Assembly: GCA_903930805.1 (NCBI GenBank) | Contig: CAIYZZ010000368.1 | Span: 1 to 5,895 of the forward strand | Reading direction: 5' to 3' | DNA from: an uncultured Rhodocyclaceae bacterium | GTDB taxonomy: Bacteria; Pseudomonadota; Gammaproteobacteria; Burkholderiales; Rhodocyclaceae | Length of the DNA: 5,895 bases | Part shown: positions 1 to 5,594 of the stretch, one piece after another | How positions within the stretch are numbered: the first letter of the stretch is position 1 | Layout of the letters: every line of letters starts with the position of its first letter | The notes under the pieces: model-generated | Databases searched by the model: none | The model's input: the letters and a program-made list of their open reading frames with translations, nothing else | Told to the model about the DNA's origin: nothing | Translations under genes and position numbers: made by a program

Positions 1-710
1 ATGTTGTGTGCGCTGAAACGACCGAAGGCGTTGTACTGTTCAAGATTTTGCTCGAATAGCCCCTTGATGATCTGCACCGCCTCGCGGCTCCAGGCGACCA
101 TCTGGTAAATGTCTTTCTGCAGTTTGGCTCTTTCTTCGGCGGTCAACGATTTATTCACGCCGCCAGGGACTGCACCAGTGCCATGCACGCGCTTGCCGGC
201 GGTCATGCGGATGACTTCCTGGCCATATTTGCGCAGCAGCACGCCTTTCTTGGCGATCTCGGGTTGCGCGGCGATGACGCCGACGATGTTGCGTGTGGCG
301 ACATCCGAACCAAAACCGAACAACAGGTCGGGCGAGGAGAGATGGAAGAAGTGCAGGGCGTGTGATTGCAGGATCTGGCCATAGTGCATGAGGCGACGGA
401 TCTTCTCGGCAGTGGGCGTCAGTGTGACGCCGAGCATCTGATCCATTGCCTTCGCGGCGGCCAAATGGTGCGAGACCGGGCAGATGCCACAGAGGCGCTG
501 CACCATCACCGGCACTTCCCAGAAGGGGCGGCCTTCGATGAATTTCTCGAAGCCACGGAACTCGACGATGTGCAAACGCACCTGTTGCACACGATTATCG
601 TCGTCAAGCAGGATGGTCACCTTGCCGTGGCCTTCGACGCGCGATACCGGCTCGATGGCGACGCGCTTGAGCTTCTCTGGATTGGGGGCGGTTTCAAGTG
701 CGAATGGCAT
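1..710 (-). CDS. hoxH: NAD-linked [NiFe] hydrogenase large subunit HoxH (partial, 3' end beyond window)
   Basis: Large subunit of the cytoplasmic bidirectional hydrogenase; it carries the Ni-Fe(CN)2CO centre that splits or forms H2. The reading frame is open from the ATG at 710 to the window edge, giving the first 236 residues. RVEGHGK (residues 24-30) is the conserved N-terminal motif of NiFe large subunits. [11 protein letters not shown] (72-82) is the L1 motif, with C74 and C77 as the N-terminal pair of active-site ligands. [20 protein letters not shown] (46-65) and TPTAEKIRR (98-106) are HoxH-like and resemble the Ralstonia eutropha protein as I recall it. The C-terminal L2 motif and the processing site for the HoxW-type protease lie outside the window. 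The start follows the hoxY stop by 13 bp and has a GAGG ribosome-binding site. It is the last visible gene of hoxFUYH. Family assignment is secure; partial because of the window edge, not a mutation. Confidence 0.95.
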   Translation of the reverse strand, partial: MPFALETAPNPEKLKRVAIEPVSRVEGHGKVTILLDDDNRVQQVRLHIVEFRGFEKFIEGRPFWEVPVMVQRLCGICPVSHHLAAAKAMDQMLGVTLTPTAEKIRRLMHYGQILQSHALHFFHLSSPDLLFGFGSDVATRNIVGVIAAQPEIAKKGVLLRKYGQEVIRMTAGKRVHGTGAVPGGVNKSLTAEERAKLQKDIYQMVAWSREAVQIIKGLFEQNLEQYNAFGRFSAHN

Positions 711-723
711 GACGAACCTCGAA

Positions 724-1299
724 TCAATCGTAATGAATCAGTCCGTGGCCGAGGTGCGGTGTGCGCCCGGCAACGAGATCGGTAAGGAACTTCCAGATGG
801 CATCCCCCGAAGGAGGGCATCCCGGCAGGAAGTAGTCGATTTTGACCACCTCATGGATCGGGTGCACCCGATCCAGCGGTAGTGGTAGCTCGGGATCGTT
901 GGGAATTTCCGCACCGTGCGCGAGCCCGGTTTCAGTCGAATAAACCGCCTCGAGGATGTCGCGCAGGTCGAGATGGTTGCGTTGTGCCGGCAGGCCGCCA
1001 TTGACGGCACAGGCGCCAACCGCGACGAGGATCTTGCAGTTCTTGCGAAACTCGCGCAGCACATGGACGTTTTCCGCATTGCAGACGCCACCCTCGATCA
1101 GGCCAAGGTCGCAGGGGCCGCAGTGCTTGATGTCGGTGATGGGCGAGCGGTCGAATTCGACGAGTTCAAGCAGGTCGAGCAGGCGCTCGTCGATGTCGAG
1201 GAAGGACATGTGACAGCCGAAGCAACCGGCCAGCGATGCAGTTGCCACCCGTAACTTTGGCGACTTGGGTTTGGCGGGAGTTGTCGTTGTTGCGTTCAT
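724..1299 (-). CDS. hoxY: NAD-linked [NiFe] hydrogenase small subunit HoxY
   Basis: Short small subunit (191 aa) of the soluble hydrogenase. It passes electrons between the HoxH active site and the HoxU Fe-S chain. It has only the N-terminal cluster domain: CFGC (C26, C29), GAC (C97) and PGCPP (C161) are the four ligands of the single proximal 4Fe-4S cluster. There is no Tat signal and no medial or distal cluster domain, as expected for a cytoplasmic group 3 enzyme. The ATG at 1299 is preferred over upstream in-frame codons. It is preceded by GGAGGTG at good spacing, it gives the usual family length, and its ATG overlaps the hoxU TGA (ATGA, 1296-1299), a sign of translational coupling. An upstream extension of the frame to 1557 overlaps hoxU and reads as non-homologous sequence, so it was dropped. 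The final residues HYD precede TGA, and hoxH starts 13 bp later. Confidence 0.95.
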   Translation of the reverse strand: MNATTTTPAKPKSPKLRVATASLAGCFGCHMSFLDIDERLLDLLELVEFDRSPITDIKHCGPCDLGLIEGGVCNAENVHVLREFRKNCKILVAVGACAVNGGLPAQRNHLDLRDILEAVYSTETGLAHGAEIPNDPELPLPLDRVHPIHEVVKIDYFLPGCPPSGDAIWKFLTDLVAGRTPHLGHGLIHYD

Positions 1300-2003
1300 T
1301 TCGCCACCTCCACCACGGATGCCGGGGCTTTGTCGTATTTGCGCTCGCCGATGGGCACGGCGAAGCCGATGCGTTTTTTGATGATCACGCCAACCGGACA
1401 GATGTTCGCCGCACGGTCGGTGGCCGCGAAGTCGGTGTCGCCCAGTTTGCCGCTCTCGCTGTTGATGATCACACGCCGGCCACGCATGCCGCGCCCACCC
1501 ATGGAGAACACGTCCTTGTGATCCACCTCGTGCGAGGCCAGCACACAGAGTGAGCACATGATGCAGCGGTTGAAGTCGAGCAGCATGTCCGGATGCGACG
1601 CATCGACCGGGCGATCCGGGAAGAATTGGTCAAAGTGCGGGTTCATCATGCCCAAGTCATAGGCAGTGGCCTGCAGAAGGCAGTTGCCGCTCTTTTCGCA
1701 AGACGGGCAGAAGTGGTTGCCCTCGACGAACAATAGCTGTAGCAGTGTCCGGCGCTTGTCGTTGAGTTCCGGCGTGTGGTTCTCGACCTGCATGTCGGGT
1801 GCGGCTTGCATGACGCAGGACGAGCCGAAGCGGCCGTTGACCTTGACAGTGCACAGCTTGCACGAGCCATGGGGCGTGAAATCAGGATGCCAACACAGGT
1901 GCGGGATATATTTGCCGGCGGCTTTCGCTGCCTGCATCACGGTCTGGCCGGGGGTGAAGGGAATTTCCTCGCCATCGAGAAAGAAAATATGCTGGTTACT
2001 CAT
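1296..2003 (-). CDS. hoxU: NAD-linked hydrogenase diaphorase Fe-S subunit HoxU
   Basis: NuoG-like electron-transfer subunit (235 aa) that joins HoxY to the flavoprotein HoxF; cytoplasmic. Visible cluster sites, in order: a plant-type 2Fe-2S domain with C37, C48, C51 and C63; a NuoG-type 4Fe-4S site in GNHFCPSCEKSGNCLLQ (95-111) with C99, C102 and C108 and probably a histidine ligand, H97 being the nearest candidate; and a ferredoxin-type 4Fe-4S site with C147, C150, C153 and C202 (NICPVG). The length is close to that of Ralstonia HoxU. The ATG at 2003 (MSNQHIFF) is chosen because the 2Fe-2S fold begins directly after it and GAGGAAAG lies upstream. An alternative ATG at 2042 adds 13 polar residues and overlaps the end of hoxF. 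The gap to hoxF is 28 bp, and the stop overlaps the hoxY start. Confidence 0.95.
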   Translation of the reverse strand: MSNQHIFFLDGEEIPFTPGQTVMQAAKAAGKYIPHLCWHPDFTPHGSCKLCTVKVNGRFGSSCVMQAAPDMQVENHTPELNDKRRTLLQLLFVEGNHFCPSCEKSGNCLLQATAYDLGMMNPHFDQFFPDRPVDASHPDMLLDFNRCIMCSLCVLASHEVDHKDVFSMGGRGMRGRRVIINSESGKLGDTDFAATDRAANICPVGVIIKKRIGFAVPIGERKYDKAPASVVEVAK

Positions 2004-2031
2004 GATCAGGTCTTTCCTCAGGTCACTTTTG

Positions 2032-3897
2032 CTACTTCTCATTGGTCAAGTGCGCGCCGGCATCGTCACGCCCGGTCATTTGCCGGGCTTGCGACAGTGC
2101 CGCATCAAGATTGAAGGCTGGCTCGTAATCGAGCGAACTGAGTCTGCGCTCATAGGCCGGTTTGAACTTGGTGAGCGTGTCGAACATGGGGTTGCAGGCT
2201 GTGTTGCCCAAGCCGCAATGGCTCGCCCCCTGCATCAGGCGATGCATCTTGAACATCTCGTTGATGTCGTAGGGTGAGCCGTGGTGCGATGCCAGCTTGT
2301 CCATCAACCGCGCCACAACCTGGGTGCCGACGCGACACGGCGTGCAGAAGCCGCAGGATTCGTGGGCGAAGAAATGGGCGAAGTTGAGCGCCACCTCGAA
2401 CATGTCACGTGAGCAGTCGAACACCATGAGCGCACCCGCAGTGGGTACGTCTTCGAAAGCGATGCGTCGCTGCAGCTCGTCCTGGCTGAGAGTCATGCCT
2501 GAGGGGCCAGATACCTGCACAGCCTGCACGCAGTCATTTGCACCGGCGTCTTCCAGAACCTGGGCGATGGTTACGCCAAAGGGATACTCGTAAAGGCCGG
2601 GCCGCCGGACGTCGCCGGAGACGGAAAGAATCTTGGTGCCGGTCGATTGTTTGGTGCCGATGCGGGCGAACCAGTCGCCGCCGTTTAGCGCGATGAGTGC
2701 CGCTGAAGCGAAAGTTTCGACGTTATTCACGATCGTTGGCTGGTCGAGGTAGCCGTTGGTGACGGGGAAGGGAGGCCGGATGCGCGGGCGACCGGGTTTG
2801 CCTTCGAGTGATTCGATGAGCGCAGATTCCTCTCCGCAGATGTAGGCGCCGGCACCGAGATGGATCTCGATGTCGAAGCGTGCGCCCGGAATGTCGAGAA
2901 TGCTGTTGCCTAAAAGGCCCGCAGCGCGGCGCTGTTCCAGCACGGCTTCGAGCGGTTCCAGCAGGTAACGGTATTCCCCGCGCAGATAGACGAAACCGCG
3001 TGTCGCTCCCACCGCGTAGGCGGCGATGGTCATGCCTTCGAATACCAGATCGGCGTGTGAGGTCAGCAGCACGCGATCCTTGAAGGTGCCGGGTTCGCCC
3101 TCGTCGGCGTTGCAAATTATGATGCGCTCCTGGCCTTCCTTCAACGGCGCGTTGCGGCAGGCTTCCCACTTCAGGCGGGTCGAGAACCCGGCACCACCGC
3201 GACCGCGCAGGTTGGAGCGCTGGATCTCATCGAGCAGGGCCGTCGGTCCGGCGATACCGTGCGGCAGCGATTCCCTGAACGAGCGGGTGTTCGACGCCAC
3301 CAAACCATCGGTAGAGGCACGCTCGTGCGTGGCGCGCAAGGCCGAGCCAGGCATGAAATTGCCGGCGAGCAGGATGTCGGCACGGCGGACGTTGTCATCG
3401 ACACGGAACCATTCGGCGGGCCACTCGGCGACGGGTTTTTCCTCGCGAATCAATTCGGCCATCTGCTCCACGCGCGCCATCGTCATGCGTGTGATGGCGC
3501 GGTAATTCACCAGCACAGCCGGCCCCTGATCGCACATGCCGGTGCAGGATGTTGTATTCACGCTGACCAGCCCATCCTCGGAAAGGCGACCTGGTTCCAG
3601 CCAGAGCTTGCCGCAAAGCGACTGCATCAGATCCTGATTGCCGAGCATGCGGTCAGTGATATTGTCTGACCACAGCACGCAGTACTTGCCGCGCGGACGG
3701 GTGTGAAAAAAACTGTAGAAGGCCGCCGTGCCTTCGACCTGGGCACGCGGCCAGCCGACGCCCTTGGCGATGGCTGTAATGGTTTCGGGTGAGAGCCAGC
3801 CCAGCACTTCCTGTGTTTCGCGGAGGATTTGCATCAGCCGAGTGCCTTCGTTGCCATGGCGGGCCAAGACAGTCTTGATTGCATCGTTATTGTTCAT
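2032..3897 (-). CDS. hoxF: NAD-linked hydrogenase diaphorase flavoprotein HoxF (HoxE/NuoE-NuoF fusion type)
   Basis: First gene of the hox operon, 621 aa. It is the NAD(H)-oxidoreducing subunit that takes or gives two electrons via FMN. Residues 1 to about 150 form a NuoE/HoxE-like thioredoxin-fold domain (VEGTAAFYS 54-62; SCTGMCDQGP 117-126). From about 210 it is NuoF-like: RGRGGAGF (231-238, FMN/NAD loop), NADEGEPGTFKDR (263-275), GAGAYICGEESALIESLEGK (348-367), and the 4Fe-4S ligands C515, C518, C521 (SCGFCTPC) and C561 (HCGLG). The long form replaces a separate hoxE, as in Ralstonia-type enzymes. In the N-terminal domain the first cysteine pair of NuoE appears replaced by S77 and D82, while the second pair, C118 and C122, remains; a normal 2Fe-2S cluster is therefore doubtful. 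The ATG at 3897 has AGGGG (3903-3907) at good spacing; an in-frame GTG at 3915 is less likely. Stop is TAG. Confidence 0.95.
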   Translation of the reverse strand: MNNNDAIKTVLARHGNEGTRLMQILRETQEVLGWLSPETITAIAKGVGWPRAQVEGTAAFYSFFHTRPRGKYCVLWSDNITDRMLGNQDLMQSLCGKLWLEPGRLSEDGLVSVNTTSCTGMCDQGPAVLVNYRAITRMTMARVEQMAELIREEKPVAEWPAEWFRVDDNVRRADILLAGNFMPGSALRATHERASTDGLVASNTRSFRESLPHGIAGPTALLDEIQRSNLRGRGGAGFSTRLKWEACRNAPLKEGQERIIICNADEGEPGTFKDRVLLTSHADLVFEGMTIAAYAVGATRGFVYLRGEYRYLLEPLEAVLEQRRAAGLLGNSILDIPGARFDIEIHLGAGAYICGEESALIESLEGKPGRPRIRPPFPVTNGYLDQPTIVNNVETFASAALIALNGGDWFARIGTKQSTGTKILSVSGDVRRPGLYEYPFGVTIAQVLEDAGANDCVQAVQVSGPSGMTLSQDELQRRIAFEDVPTAGALMVFDCSRDMFEVALNFAHFFAHESCGFCTPCRVGTQVVARLMDKLASHHGSPYDINEMFKMHRLMQGASHCGLGNTACNPMFDTLTKFKPAYERRLSSLDYEPAFNLDAALSQARQMTGRDDAGAHLTNEK

Positions 3898-3902
3898 GTT
3901 CA

Positions 3903-3907
3903 CCCCT
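3903..3907 (-). promoter_or_regulatory. ribosome-binding site deciding the hoxF start
   Basis: Read on the minus strand, AAGGGGTGAAC precedes the ATG at 3897, placing AGGGG five bases upstream of the start codon. The in-frame GTG at 3915 lies upstream of this element and has no comparable purine-rich sequence of its own. This supports the 621-residue form of HoxF over the 627-residue form. Confidence 0.6.
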
Positions 3908-3931
3908 TGCTGCACTGCGTCATAAGTGCGT

Positions 3932-3972
3932 AGCCTACCCTTCTCCGGTTACAGGCTTTTGCGCTGGATCAA
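3932..3972 (-). promoter_or_regulatory. candidate FNR-dependent promoter of the hoxFUYH operon
   Basis: On the minus strand TTGATCCAGCGCAA (3972 to 3959) matches the FNR/Anr consensus TTGAT-N4-ATCAA at 8 of 10 positions; the left half is perfect and the right half is 3/5. A weak -10-like TAGGCT (3937 to 3932) lies about 28 bases downstream of the box centre, within one base of the class II spacing. This predicts a transcript start near 3925 and a leader of about 28 bases. The -10 match is poor (3/6), so this is a candidate only. No convincing sigma-54 -24/-12 pair was seen in this region. Confidence 0.3.
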
Positions 3973-3992
3973 GATTCTTACCGGTTAGAATC
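3973..3992. promoter_or_regulatory. 20-bp palindrome, candidate operator between hoxF and hypC
   Basis: GATTCTTACCGGTTAGAATC is an inverted repeat in which 9 of 10 base pairs are complementary; only the T-T pair at arm position 7 breaks symmetry. It lies in the middle of the divergent intergenic region and overlaps a TAGAAT hexamer that could be the -10 of hypC. Its size and position suit a dimeric DNA-binding regulator acting on hypC, and possibly on hoxF, where it would sit about 48-67 bases upstream of the inferred start. No regulator gene lies in the window to assign it to. It is not followed by a T-tract, so a terminator is unlikely. Confidence 0.45.
3986..3991 (+). promoter_or_regulatory. 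possible -10 element for hypC
   Basis: TAGAAT matches the sigma-70 -10 consensus at 5 of 6 positions and sits about 30 bases upstream of the hypC start codon. No good -35 hexamer is found 16-18 bases upstream, so activity would probably depend on an activator. The element lies inside the right half of the 20-bp palindrome, so a protein bound there would be expected to block it. Confidence 0.3.
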
Positions 3993-4021
3993 GTCGCCTT
4001 GCTCAATGTTGGAGACCTGTC

Positions 4022-4294
4022 ATGTGCCTCGCCATTCCTGTTCGCGTTGTAGAACTTTGCGCTGACGACATGGCCATCGTTGATCTCAGCGGCGTACGCA
4101 AAGAAATATCGCTGGCGATGGTCGACGATGTTGCCGTCGGCGACTACGTGATCCTGCACGTCGGTTTCGCGCTCAGCAAGCTGGATCCGGAAGAGGCCGC
4201 GAAGACTTTGGCACTATTTTCGGAGATGGGTGCGGCGGTGGCGGCACAGGATGCGGTGGCTGCAGTTGGCTTGGGCGCGGTCAGCGCGCCATAG
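4022..4294 (+). CDS. hypC: [NiFe] hydrogenase maturation chaperone HypC/HybG/HupF family
   Basis: Small maturation chaperone (90 aa) that works with HypD to assemble and deliver the Fe(CN)2CO unit and then holds the immature large subunit open; cytoplasmic. The N-terminus MCLAIP carries the essential Cys2. GDYVILHVGFALSKLDPEEA (40-59) is the conserved family core; the beta-barrel part spans about residues 1-50 and a C-terminal helix follows. The last 20 or so residues are Ala/Val/Gly rich and probably unstructured. GGAG at 4011-4014 precedes the ATG with suitable spacing. It lies divergent to hoxF and upstream of hybO, separated from hybO by 111 bp that contains its own candidate promoter. 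By position it could be the Hyd-2-specific HybG, but the N-terminus is the general MCLAIP type, so only the family name is given. No other hyp genes are in the window. Confidence 0.95.
   Translation: MCLAIPVRVVELCADDMAIVDLSGVRKEISLAMVDDVAVGDYVILHVGFALSKLDPEEAAKTLALFSEMGAAVAAQDAVAAVGLGAVSAP
4274..4290 (+). other. GC-rich hairpin at the end of hypC
   Basis: GGCGCG, a five-base loop, and CGCGCC form a perfect 6-bp stem just before the hypC stop codon. An A-rich stretch follows (tagaaaatat) rather than a run of T, so it does not look like a standard intrinsic terminator on either strand. It could weakly attenuate transcription or stabilise the hypC mRNA 3' end. It may equally be a by-product of the GC-rich Gly-Ala-Val coding sequence. 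Confidence 0.25.
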
Positions 4295-4322
4295 AAAATA
4301 TCAATACCTATATGGCTTGGTG

Positions 4323-4364
4323 TTGACTTCGATCAAAAGGTCGGAGGCTCGCCCCTGCTAAAAA
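4323..4364 (+). promoter_or_regulatory. candidate class II FNR/Anr-dependent promoter of the hyb operon
   Basis: TTGACTTCGATCAA (4323-4336) matches the FNR/Anr consensus TTGAT-N4-ATCAA at 9 of 10 positions. Its centre (4329.5) is 29.5 bases from the first base of TAAAAA (4359-4364), a 4/6 match to the -10 consensus that is preceded by TGC, an extended -10 element. That is the exact spacing of class II FNR promoters, in which the box is centred at -41.5. It predicts a transcript start near 4371 and a leader of about 35 bases. There is no independent -35 in the usual place. The site fits anaerobic induction of hybO-hybA and the genes beyond the window. Confidence 0.65.
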
Positions 4365-4391
4365 GCGCGCACAACAAGTAGGTAGTGCTAT

Positions 4392-4400
4392 AGGAGGAGG
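4392..4400 (+). promoter_or_regulatory. strong ribosome-binding site of hybO
   Basis: AGGAGGAGG lies five bases before the ATG at 4406 and contains the full AGGAGG core. It decides the hybO start. A later in-frame ATG at residue 22 (MPRREF) has no comparable site and would leave almost no n-region before the twin arginines. Confidence 0.8.
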
Positions 4401-4405
4401 GTTCC

Positions 4406-5593
4406 ATGAGTGCGTCCATATTTGATCTCAATCGAGATAGCCTCGCTGCAGTTGAAAATCGGCTGCAAATGCCGCGACGCGAGTTCCTGCAGTTTTGCGC
4501 GACCGTTGCCGCGACGCTGGGTTTGCCGGCAGGGGCCGAGGCCGCCGTGGCCAAGGCGGTGGAGTCCGCCAAGCGACCTTCCGTCATCTGGCTGCATTTT
4601 CAGGAATGCACGGGCTGTTCCGAATCCCTGCTGCGCGCCGAGCACCCGACGCTCGAAAAACTCATTCTCGACGTCATCTCGCTCGACTACCACGAGACGC
4701 TGATGGCGGCGGCTGGCCACCAGGCCGAGGCAGCGCGCAAGGACGCGATGGCCGCCAACAAGGGAAAATATGTTCTCGTGATCGAGGGCGCGATTCCGAC
4801 GAAACAAAATGGCATTTTCTGCAAGATCGGCGGACGTACCGCCATCGATCTGGCCAAGGAGTGTGCGGCGGATGCGGCGGCTGTGATCGCCATCGGTTCC
4901 TGCGCTTCCTGGGGCGGCATGCCTTCGACGATTCCGTCGATTGCCGGGGCCGACTCCAGCCCGACGGGCTCGGCCGGTGTGGCGGAGGTTCTCGGTAAGC
5001 CGGTGGTGACGATTCCCGGGTGCCCGCCCAACCCCTACAATTTCCTCGCTACGGTGGTGCATTTCCTCACCTTCGGGTCTCTCCCTGCGGTTGATAAACT
5101 GGGGCGGCCGCTGTTTGCTTATGGTCGCCTGATACACGAAAACTGCGAGCGCCGCGCCCACTTTGACGCCGGCCGGTTCGCCATGCAATTCGGTGACGAA
5201 GGCCACCGCAAAGGCTATTGTCTTTACAAGCTTGGCTGCAAGGGACCAGAAACCTATGCCAACTGCCCGACCATCGGTTTCGGCGACGCGGGCGAGAACA
5301 ACTGGCCGGTCGGTTGCGGCCATCCCTGCATCGGTTGCACCGAGAAGGGCGTGGGTTTCCAGAAACCGATCCATACCGTGGCGAAGATGATGAATGTCGC
5401 GCCGCCGTTGCAATATCCGCGCATCAGCGAAGAGGTGGGCAAGGGATCGAACTTCGCCAGCGCAGCAGCCCTGGCGGCCATCGCCGGTGCGGCAGCTGGC
5501 GGCGCGGTGATGCTGGCGAAAAATCTCGGCTTGTCGCATCAGGCGGCCGAACTGGAAAAGACCAAAGAGTCCACATCCAAAGCGGAGGTGTGA
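4406..5593 (+). CDS. hybO: [NiFe] uptake hydrogenase small subunit, HybO (Hyd-2) type, group 1c
   Basis: Periplasm-facing, membrane-anchored small subunit (395 aa) that carries electrons from the NiFe large subunit toward HybA/HybB and quinone. PRREFLQFC (23-31) is a Tat motif that exports the folded heterodimer. Proximal 4Fe-4S ligands: C68 and C71 (ECTGC), C166 (GSC), C206 (PGCPPNP). Distal cluster: H244, C247 (IHENC), C272, C278. Medial 3Fe-4S: C287, C308, C311. The two extra cysteines of O2-tolerant enzymes such as E. coli HyaA are glycines here (G70 in ECTGC, G171 in ASWGG), so a standard O2-sensitive enzyme is expected. FAYGRLIHENCERR and GFGDAG-type sequence match HybO rather than HyaA. 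A C-terminal hydrophobic Ala/Gly-rich helix (about 349-373) is the membrane anchor. C304 and a longer spacing before C308 are unusual. hybA follows after one base; the large subunit is expected downstream. Confidence 0.93.
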   Translation: MSASIFDLNRDSLAAVENRLQMPRREFLQFCATVAATLGLPAGAEAAVAKAVESAKRPSVIWLHFQECTGCSESLLRAEHPTLEKLILDVISLDYHETLMAAAGHQAEAARKDAMAANKGKYVLVIEGAIPTKQNGIFCKIGGRTAIDLAKECAADAAAVIAIGSCASWGGMPSTIPSIAGADSSPTGSAGVAEVLGKPVVTIPGCPPNPYNFLATVVHFLTFGSLPAVDKLGRPLFAYGRLIHENCERRAHFDAGRFAMQFGDEGHRKGYCLYKLGCKGPETYANCPTIGFGDAGENNWPVGCGHPCIGCTEKGVGFQKPIHTVAKMMNVAPPLQYPRISEEVGKGSNFASAAALAAIAGAAAGGAVMLAKNLGLSHQAAELEKTKESTSKAEV

Positions 5594-5594
5594 G

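Noticed and set aside
1300..1557. Upstream extension of the hoxY frame (86 more residues)
   Set aside because: It lies in hoxU in another frame, has no HoxY similarity, and the ATG at 1299 has a good ribosome-binding site and the normal family length.
1666..2277. Plus-strand open frame of 203 codons across the hoxF/hoxU junction
   Set aside because: It is antisense to two well-supported genes, has no recognisable domain and no clear ribosome-binding site.
2032..3897. Possibility that hoxF is an artificial join of hoxE and hoxF
   Set aside because: The NuoE-NuoF fusion is the normal form of HoxF in Ralstonia-type soluble hydrogenases, and the frame is continuous.
3941..4020. Sigma-54 (-24/-12) promoter for the hox operon, as in Ralstonia
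   Set aside because: No GG-N10-GC pair with flanking TGGCAC/TTGC-like sequence was found at a suitable position on either strand.
3935..4159. Minus-strand 74-codon frame crossing the hypC start and the intergenic region
   Set aside because: It is antisense to hypC, shows no conserved motif, and would fill the control region that carries the palindrome and promoter elements.
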